Assembly: GCA_025963815.1 (NCBI GenBank)
Contig: JAOQAA010000224.1
Span: forward strand, 1 to 12,612
Reading direction: 5' to 3'
From: Capsulimonas sp.
GTDB taxonomy: Bacteria > Armatimonadota > Armatimonadia > Armatimonadales > Capsulimonadaceae
Length of the DNA: 12,612 nucleotides
Shown here: positions 1 through 3,817 of the stretch, one piece after another
How positions within the stretch are numbered: the stretch's first letter is position 1
Layout of the letters: each line of letters starts with the position of its first letter
Position numbers and translations under genes: made by a program
The notes under the pieces: generated by a model
What the model was told of the DNA's origin: nothing
Database searches by the model: none
The model's input: the letters and a program-made list of their open reading frames with translations, nothing else

Positions 1-211
1 AATTCACGAGCGGGGCATAGCCGTCCAGGGAAGAGCCGAAGCCGTGCGCGAAGACAATGATCGGCAGCTGGCTCCCAGTGACTGGCGCGGAAACTCGCAC
101 CTGGAGATCCACGCCACGGCCCGGAGCGGACAGCACAATTGGGCTGACGGAAATAACTGGAGTAGGCTTGCTGAAGGCTGTTTCTTCTGTTATGTGGATG
201 TATTCACTCAT
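1..211 (-). CDS. alpha/beta hydrolase, N-terminal part (cut by window edge)
   Basis: This open frame starts with ATG at 211-209 and runs off the left edge after 70 codons, so only the N-terminus is visible. An AAGGAA SD lies about 8 nt upstream of the ATG. Residues 24-52 form early beta strands (ending in QLPIIVFAHG). They lead into the HGFGSSLDGYAPL segment at residues 56-68, which is the strand-3/oxyanion-hole HG region of alpha/beta hydrolases, most like the dienelactone hydrolase, chlorophyllase or PAF-acetylhydrolase-type esterases. The catalytic Ser, Asp and His lie outside the window, so activity and substrate cannot be judged. The gene starts 58 bp after the dehydrogenase stop on the same strand and is probably co-transcribed with it under TetR control. 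The fold is fairly sure; the precise family is inference. Confidence 0.8.
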   Translation of the reverse strand, partial: MSEYIHITEETAFSKPTPVISVSPIVLSAPGRGVDLQVRVSAPVTGSQLPIIVFAHGFGSSLDGYAPLVN

Positions 212-269
212 AGACAATTTCCTTTTCTTGATGTGTGCCTGGGTATGGCTGCGTCCGCGCTGTAGGGAT

Positions 270-1106
270 TTAGGCGACCTTCGTCTCGCCTTGCGCGGCG
301 TTCGATACGTCCGCCCATTCCTCCCAGGTAGCGAGGCGGTCTGCGTAGGCGGCGCGTACCATAGGCAGACCCGTGCTGCCAAGGATCAATCGCAGCGGTG
401 GATTCTCCGCGTCCACGACTTTAAGCATGGCTTCGGCGGTCGCCTGCGGATCGCCCCGCTCCATGCTCGACAGACGCCCGAACACCTGCTGTCGTAGTTC
501 GCTGTAGATCTCCATGCCCGGCGCCATCTTCAGCGACGAGGGGCTTCCGAACTCGGTCGCATACGCGCCGGGCTCGATGAGTGTCACTGTAACGCCAAAC
601 GCTTTGACCTCCTGCGCCAGGCTTTCGTGAAGTGCTTCAAACGCCCATTTGGAGGAGCAGTAAAAGCCGACCAGCGGGAACGCCATATGGCCGACGGTGC
701 TTGAGACGCCGACAATATGCCCACTGCCCTGCGCCCGCAGCAGCGGCAATGCGGCCTGGATCACTCGGAGTGTACCGAAGTAGTTCGTATCAAACTCAGC
801 GCGGACATCGTCCTCGCTCGCCTCCTCGATCGTGGCGACCAGGGAGTACCCCGCGTTGTTGAGGACCACATCCAGCCGACCGAAGTGTGCGTGCGCCTGC
901 GTTACGGCCTGCCGGACTTGCTCCGGGTCGGTCACGTCCAGCGCCAGCGGCAGGACATCGTCACCGAAGCGCTCCTTCAGATCGGCCACGTTCGCCAATG
1001 TGCGGGCGGTCGCGGCGACCTTGTCGCCGCGCTCCAGCGCGGCTTCGGCCCAAACGCGCCCAAACCCGCGAGACGCTCCTGTGATAAACCAAATTTTGCT
1101 ACTCAT
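270..1106 (-). CDS. short-chain dehydrogenase/reductase (SDR), classical type
   Basis: This 278-aa protein is an NAD(P)-dependent oxidoreductase with a Rossmann fold. It carries the glycine-rich TGASRGFG motif (residues 9-16), DVTD (57-60, contacting adenine), NNAG (83-86) and Asn108. Its catalytic set is Ser136, Tyr149 and Lys153, in a YCSSK motif. The length is close to the usual 250 to 280. The Arg after the glycine motif (TARTL, about residue 35) hints at NADP preference, which is inference. It probably acts in the cytosol on a small carbonyl or alcohol substrate that I cannot name. The ATG at 1106 has only a weak AGAGAAG SD. The gene heads a leftward unit with the hydrolase and is divergent from the TetR gene. 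The palindromic operators in the gap suggest repression by that regulator. Confidence 0.93.
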   Translation of the reverse strand: MSSKIWFITGASRGFGRVWAEAALERGDKVAATARTLANVADLKERFGDDVLPLALDVTDPEQVRQAVTQAHAHFGRLDVVLNNAGYSLVATIEEASEDDVRAEFDTNYFGTLRVIQAALPLLRAQGSGHIVGVSSTVGHMAFPLVGFYCSSKWAFEALHESLAQEVKAFGVTVTLIEPGAYATEFGSPSSLKMAPGMEIYSELRQQVFGRLSSMERGDPQATAEAMLKVVDAENPPLRLILGSTGLPMVRAAYADRLATWEEWADVSNAAQGETKVA

Positions 1107-1156
1107 ATTCTTCTCTTTCTATCCGTCGGCATATCGTCTGCGCCGCCGTGATCTGC

Positions 1157-1162
1157 TATAAT
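1157..1162 (+). promoter_or_regulatory. putative extended -10 of the TetR gene
   Basis: A perfect TATAAT preceded by TGC forms an extended -10 (TG at 1154-1155). No good -35 is seen 17 bp upstream. A start near 1169 would put both palindromes in the early transcribed region, consistent with autoregulation. The leader would be about 67 nt to the GTG at 1236. Confidence 0.5.
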
Positions 1163-1166
1163 AGGG

Positions 1167-1196
1167 TTAATATGGAACATTGTTCCGTATTTGTAA
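1167..1196 (-). promoter_or_regulatory. putative promoter of the SDR-hydrolase unit
   Basis: On the minus strand there is a -35-like TTACAA (1196-1191), an 18-bp spacer and a -10-like TATTAA (1172-1167). The 13-bp palindrome at 1174-1186 lies entirely within the spacer, the usual position for a TetR-family operator that blocks RNA polymerase. The -10 and -35 are only moderate matches, so the assignment rests mainly on position. Confidence 0.5.
1174..1186. promoter_or_regulatory. operator O1, palindrome GGAACATTGTTCC
   Basis: This is a 13-bp near-perfect palindrome with arms GGAACA and TGTTCC around a central T. It is the reverse complement of the second copy at 1203-1215, with 29 bp between centres. 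Two such sites between a tetR gene and its divergent target, one inside the putative target promoter, strongly suggest binding sites for this TetR protein. Binding itself is inference. Confidence 0.8.
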
Positions 1197-1202
1197 TTAT
1201 GC

Positions 1203-1215
1203 GGAACAATGTTCC
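1203..1215. promoter_or_regulatory. operator O2, palindrome GGAACAATGTTCC
   Basis: This is the second copy of the 13-bp palindrome, differing from O1 only in the central base (A for T on this strand). Flanking bases are partly conserved too: CGGAACAATGTTCC is common to O2 and to O1 read on the other strand. The site ends 20 bp before the GTG start of the TetR gene and would block its transcription or leader. Confidence 0.8.
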
Positions 1216-1235
1216 GTTTTGTCAAGGGGAGTATT

Positions 1236-1862
1236 GTGGACGACAAATCGGATGACCAGGGTGACGCCTTAGTGCCTCGATGCCGCGCGGTGCGCGCCGA
1301 CGCGCAGCGAAACACACACGCGCTGCTGGATGCGGCTCTCGCGGTATTCGCGACTTCGGGGGTGGATGCTCCGGTGCGGGAGATCGCCGTCAAGGCGGGG
1401 GTTGGCGTCGGCACCTTGTATCGACATTTTCCGCAGCGCGCGGACCTTGTCGCGGCCGTCTTCCGTCACGAAGTCGACGCATGCGCGGACGCCGCGCCGG
1501 TCCTGGCCGCAGAGCATGGGCCAAGCGAAGCGCTGGCGCTCTGGATGCAGCGCTATGCGGACTTCATCGCGACCAAACGCGGTCTTGCGTCGGCCCTGCA
1601 CTCGGGAAATCCGGCGTTCGACAGCTTACCCGCCTACTTCCAAAAGCGCCTCGTGCCGGCGCTCCGAACATTGCTAGACGCCGCAGCCGTCGCAGGCGAA
1701 GCGCGCGCTGATGTGGATGCATACGAACTGCTGACAGCAGTCGCGAACCTCTGCATGCAAGTCGACGGCGGCTGCCCCGCCCCCGCGCATCGCATGGTCG
1801 CCCTGCTCGTCGACGGCCTGCGCTACGGCGCGAGGGCATCTAGCGATGGGAGCATCGATTGA
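1236..1862 (+). CDS. TetR/AcrR-family transcriptional repressor
   Basis: The 208-aa length is typical for TetR regulators. The N-terminal helix-turn-helix covers about residues 25-70, ending in the hallmark VGVGTLYRHFP (56-66). The C-terminal all-helical part (about 75-205) is the ligand-binding and dimerisation domain and gives no clue to the ligand. I chose GTG at 1236 because an AAGGGGAG SD (1224-1231) sits just upstream. An in-frame ATG at 1209 lies inside operator O2, lacks an SD and would add nine residues. The gene is divergent from the SDR-hydrolase unit, and the paired palindromes in the gap make that unit and the tetR gene itself the likely targets. A cytosolic regulator is certain; the inducer is unknown. 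Confidence 0.93.
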   Translation: MDDKSDDQGDALVPRCRAVRADAQRNTHALLDAALAVFATSGVDAPVREIAVKAGVGVGTLYRHFPQRADLVAAVFRHEVDACADAAPVLAAEHGPSEALALWMQRYADFIATKRGLASALHSGNPAFDSLPAYFQKRLVPALRTLLDAAAVAGEARADVDAYELLTAVANLCMQVDGGCPAPAHRMVALLVDGLRYGARASSDGSID

Positions 1863-1902
1863 GAGCCTATGGCTCGGGTATCATAGTCGTGAGGAAATGA
1901 CG

Positions 1903-2523
1903 ATGAGTTTACAGGACCAATTCGATTCGATTTTTCAGCGCGCCCAGGACGCGGCGCGGACTGGCGGCGTGACGGCGCATCTGCGCGCGTCGGGCGTGCT
2001 GTGTTACGACATTGCGGGCGGCGTGGACCTGGCGCGGGGCGACGAGCTCGACGAAGCGTTGGAAGCGCCGGAGCTGGCGTGGTTCTGGGAAAGCACGCGC
2101 TCGGGCGACGCCACGGAAGATTACGAGCAGTATGATCTGCCGCGCGACCGTCCGCTGACGGCGGCGACCGGTAAGAACACGTTGGCGCTCGCGCGGGAAT
2201 TGCAGGAAATTGACGAGGACGGGGAACAGCGTTATGTCGTTTTGTTCGGCGCCGATCTGCCATCCTCCGCCGGCCTCTCGGACCCGGGGAAGCTGCGTGA
2301 GGCGCTGGGCGACTTTGTACGCGGCGACGAAAGCCCGATCCAGATCGTCCTGTCGCAAACACCCGATGTCGGCAGTCTGCTCATCTGGCTGCCGCAGCGC
2401 CCCAGCGCCGTCGCGATGCGCCTGCTGGCCGGCCTGAAGATTAACCTGCGCCAACCCGCCGTCACCCGCGACTACAACCCCGCCGACGCCTACATGCTCG
2501 AAGCGATGTACGATCTGGAATAA
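1903..2523 (+). CDS. hypothetical protein, 206 aa
   Basis: I do not recognise this protein. It has no signal peptide or membrane segment and looks like a soluble, acidic alpha/beta protein. Residues 1-50 are helix-rich. Residues 111-116 (YVVLFG) and 146-163 (IQIVLSQT, GSLLIWLPQ) look like buried strands. There is an acidic stretch near 100-110. Two ATGs, at 1897 and 1903, follow a GAGGAA SD (1891-1896). I chose 1903, which has the better 6-nt spacing. Codon use matches the neighbours and the frame is long and clean, so it is very likely a real gene. It starts 40 bp after the TetR stop. A TATCAT -10-like box at 1880-1885 might give it its own promoter, or it could be co-transcribed with tetR. 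Confidence 0.8.
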   Translation: MSLQDQFDSIFQRAQDAARTGGVTAHLRASGVLCYDIAGGVDLARGDELDEALEAPELAWFWESTRSGDATEDYEQYDLPRDRPLTAATGKNTLALARELQEIDEDGEQRYVVLFGADLPSSAGLSDPGKLREALGDFVRGDESPIQIVLSQTPDVGSLLIWLPQRPSAVAMRLLAGLKINLRQPAVTRDYNPADAYMLEAMYDLE

Positions 2524-2550
2524 ACGAGGACTTTGGCGCCCGGCAAGGCG

Positions 2551-2573
2551 GCCGGCGGTTTTTAACCGCCGGC
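2551..2573. terminator. hairpin between convergent genes
   Basis: A perfect 10-bp stem (GCCGGCGGTT / AACCGCCGGC) with a TTT loop lies between two converging stop codons (2523 and 2601). There is no long T-run on either side, so termination efficiency is uncertain. Position and symmetry fit a bidirectional terminator. Confidence 0.7.
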
Positions 2574-2600
2574 TCCTCATGGTCTTTTCTTGCACTCACC

Positions 2601-3338
2601 CTAACGCCAAAGCTGTCGCCGCAGCGTCATGGCCCGGTCGCAAGCGACCGAAGCCCGGTACTCCATTCCCACGGGCAATTCGTAAACACGCCAGTCGATT
2701 TTTTCTTCGCCTGCGGGTTTTACCAGCACTTCCGCTGCGTTATCCACGGAGACCGCGAACGCTTGGAGCAAATGGCCGAGGCCGTCGCCGTGCGCCTTCA
2801 CTAAGGCTTCCTTGCGCGTCCAAGTTGTAAAGAATGCGCTGACTTGTCGCTCCGGCGGCGTTTGCTCTAGCGCGTACGCCTCGTCCGGGTGAAAGAAGCG
2901 TCGAGCCAAATCTAAGATCGGCGTGTTCTCTCGCACCCGTTCAATATCCACGCCGATGCGCGCTTCTCGCGTCACGCCGATCAATGCCGCGCCGTGGGTG
3001 TGGCTGAGATTGAAACGCAGCGAACCCGCCATCCCTCCGCTGAGTTCGGGCTTGCCGTGTGCGCCTTCCGTAAAAACAATCTCCTGCGCCTCCAAGCCAA
3101 GATACCCACACAAAATCGACCGCAGCGCGCCGTGCGCCGCGATAAACGCATCACGATCGCGCGCGAACTTGAACCGATCCGCGCGCGTGCGTTCGGCGCC
3201 GCTCAAAGTCATGACGAGTTCATCGAGACGCAGACTTGTGTCATCGAGCGCCACGCCCCAAATGTGGGCGTCGTTTGCGGCGAGCGGCGGCGCGGAGCCG
3301 TTGGGCCAGAGTATTTCGTCAAAGCAAGTGAGAGACAT
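2601..3338 (-). CDS. 4'-phosphopantetheinyl transferase, Sfp/Gsp/HetI type
   Basis: The enzyme transfers the phosphopantetheine arm of CoA to a Ser on carrier proteins of fatty-acid, polyketide or nonribosomal peptide synthesis. At 245 aa it has the Sfp-like two-lobed size. Visible motifs are GKPEL (95-99), RFNLSH (108-113), the Mg-binding GVDIE (129-133, with Asp131 and Glu133) and WTRKEALVK (173-181, with Glu177 and Lys181). All key residues are present. The ATG at 3338 has only a weak GGGA SD. No carrier protein, polyketide or peptide synthetase gene is in view, so the target is unknown. A same-strand small ORF with hairpins lies 187 bp upstream and might be part of its leader. The family assignment is firm. 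Confidence 0.96.
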   Translation of the reverse strand: MSLTCFDEILWPNGSAPPLAANDAHIWGVALDDTSLRLDELVMTLSGAERTRADRFKFARDRDAFIAAHGALRSILCGYLGLEAQEIVFTEGAHGKPELSGGMAGSLRFNLSHTHGAALIGVTREARIGVDIERVRENTPILDLARRFFHPDEAYALEQTPPERQVSAFFTTWTRKEALVKAHGDGLGHLLQAFAVSVDNAAEVLVKPAGEEKIDWRVYELPVGMEYRASVACDRAMTLRRQLWR

Positions 3339-3381
3339 GGTTTCCCATTATTACGGACGCGAGAGCGCGGAAGTTGCGGTC

Positions 3382-3410
3382 AGTTTACCTGACGCGTCTG
3401 TCGATCACAA
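3382..3410 (-). promoter_or_regulatory. putative promoter of the phosphopantetheinyl transferase gene
   Basis: On the minus strand, TTGTGA (3410-3405), a 17-bp spacer and TAAACT (3387-3382) give a moderate sigma-70 match. It would start RNA near 3375, about 37 nt before the ATG. A small inverted repeat GTCAG-TTTAC-CTGAC (3379-3393) covers the -10 and could be a regulator site. Confidence 0.4.
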
Positions 3411-3485
3411 TTATTTCCAGATGGAATGGAAGAAGGCTGAAATCACGCGGAATATGGTATATAGATTCTAAGCATTCTCGTAAGT

Positions 3486-3515
3486 CCCGGAGCGGTGCGC
3501 TAACACCACCCCGGG
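3486..3515 (-). terminator. 12-bp hairpin downstream of the small ORF
   Basis: On the minus strand the arms CCCGGGGTGGTG (3515-3504) and CACCGCTCCGGG (3497-3486) pair over all 12 positions, two of them G-U, around a 6-nt loop. On the plus strand the same two positions become A-C mismatches, so the fold favours minus-strand RNA. It lies 9 nt after the TAA of the 31-aa ORF. No T-run follows, so it may be a weak terminator or a stabilising 3' hairpin. Confidence 0.55.
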
Positions 3516-3524
3516 GGCAGCCCG

Positions 3525-3620
3525 TTACTTAACGAGATGCCAGATCGCAGCGATTAGTGATATAATCGCAGTAATCCACTTGATGGCGACGTAAAATCGC
3601 CGTTGTTTCGTTCTAGGCAA
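3525..3620 (-). CDS. small single-TM membrane peptide, 31 aa (toxin-like candidate)
   Basis: A TTG start at 3620-3618 follows a perfect AAAGGAGGTG SD (3636-3627), with 8 nt between GGAGG and the TTG. An in-frame GTG at 3629 overlaps the SD and is less likely. The peptide has a basic N-terminus (MPRTKQRR), then a hydrophobic helix from about residue 9 to 29 containing WITAIISLIAAIW, and ends in Lys. This is the layout of small inner-membrane peptides such as type I toxins, but I recognise no family. The ORF lies inside a cluster of inverted repeats: two before it, one covering the SD and start, two within it and one after its stop. A TATATT -10-like box precedes it. Alternatively, it is a leader peptide for the transferase gene downstream on the same strand, or a chance frame in a structured RNA. 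Confidence 0.55.
   Translation of the reverse strand: MPRTKQRRFYVAIKWITAIISLIAAIWHLVK
3558..3566 (+). promoter_or_regulatory. extended -10 antisense to the small ORF
   Basis: TGATATAAT on the plus strand is a perfect extended -10 (TGn followed by TATAAT at 3561-3566). No -35 is evident. It would start an RNA near 3573 that runs antisense to the small ORF's start and SD. The bases also encode isoleucines of the membrane helix, so chance cannot be excluded. Confidence 0.3.
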
Positions 3621-3636
3621 AGGGGTCACCTCCTTT

Positions 3637-3649
3637 CCTAGGAACTAGG
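3637..3649. repeat. short inverted repeat CCTAG-GAA-CTAGG
   Basis: A 5-bp stem around GAA lies directly next to the SD of the small ORF. Four CTAG tetramers occur within 3613-3665. CTAG is commonly rare in bacterial DNA, so the cluster is conspicuous. Confidence 0.5.
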
Positions 3650-3676
3650 AGGCCAGTCGTTCTAGCGGCTGGCCTC
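3649..3676. repeat. 11-bp inverted repeat, 5' hairpin of the small-ORF transcript
   Basis: The arms GAGGCCAGTCG (3649-3659) and CGGCTGGCCTC (3666-3676) enclose TTCTAG. Ten of eleven positions are Watson-Crick; the eleventh is T-G on the plus strand and C-A on the minus strand. A minus-strand RNA starting near 3679 would carry this hairpin at its very 5' end. A plus-strand RNA could use it as a terminator stem. Confidence 0.65.
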
Positions 3677-3685
3677 TTGCCATTC

Positions 3686-3691
3686 AATATA
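3686..3691 (-). promoter_or_regulatory. putative -10 of the small ORF
   Basis: TATATT on the minus strand (3691-3686) lies 10 nt before the 5' hairpin and would start RNA near 3679. No convincing -35 is seen 16 to 18 bp upstream. Confidence 0.35.
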
Positions 3692-3752
3692 CCTCTTCAG
3701 ACAGTACAGATGTTCGTATCCCTGTCGTATTTCTCTCCCAATGCCTGCACGG

Positions 3753-3782
3753 TTGACCGGTAACCTGGGACGTTGCTATAAT
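3753..3782 (+). promoter_or_regulatory. sigma-70-type promoter of the GHL10 lipoprotein gene
   Basis: TTGACC (3753-3758), an 18-bp spacer and a perfect TATAAT (3777-3782) with an extended TGC in front form a strong promoter. The predicted start near 3789 leaves a 29-nt leader carrying the AAGGAG SD before the GTG at 3818. Confidence 0.8.
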
Positions 3783-3817
3783 GTTCCTAATTCCCTCGCC
3801 CCGCCAAGGAGCATTCC

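Larger units (their letters stand above)
3573..3676 (+). ncRNA. possible antisense RNA over the small ORF start and SD
   Basis: If the extended -10 at 3558-3566 is active, the RNA would begin near 3573, cover the first part of the small ORF, its start and SD, and could end at the strong hairpin 3649-3676. That hairpin pairs better on this strand, with T-G rather than C-A at one position. The length would be about 105 nt, like antisense antitoxins of type I systems. There is no U-tract after the hairpin. This is inference from promoter and hairpin placement only. Confidence 0.25.

Noticed and set aside
1909..2595. Minus-strand open frame of 228 codons opposite the 206-aa hypothetical gene
   Set aside because: It runs through the hairpin at 2551-2573, has an Arg/Gln-rich composition and lacks a good SD. 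The plus-strand frame has a good SD and more protein-like composition.
2531..2612. Outer inverted repeat CTTTGGCG (2531-2538) / CGCCAAAG (2605-2612) around the terminator hairpin
   Set aside because: It is only 8 bp with 66 bp between arms, partly coding on one side. It could be chance, so I did not list it.
2923..3471. Plus-strand open frame of 182 codons over the transferase gene, ending in a 44-codon piece (3337-3471) in the intergenic region
   Set aside because: Most of it is antisense to a gene with full Sfp motifs. The tail piece has no clear SD, no motif, and overlaps the transferase start codon.
3339..3485. Possible regulatory palindromes CGCG-AGAG-CGCG (3359-3370) and GACGCGTC (3391-3398)
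   Set aside because: They are short GC-rich palindromes, common by chance at this base composition. Only the candidate promoter nearby was kept.
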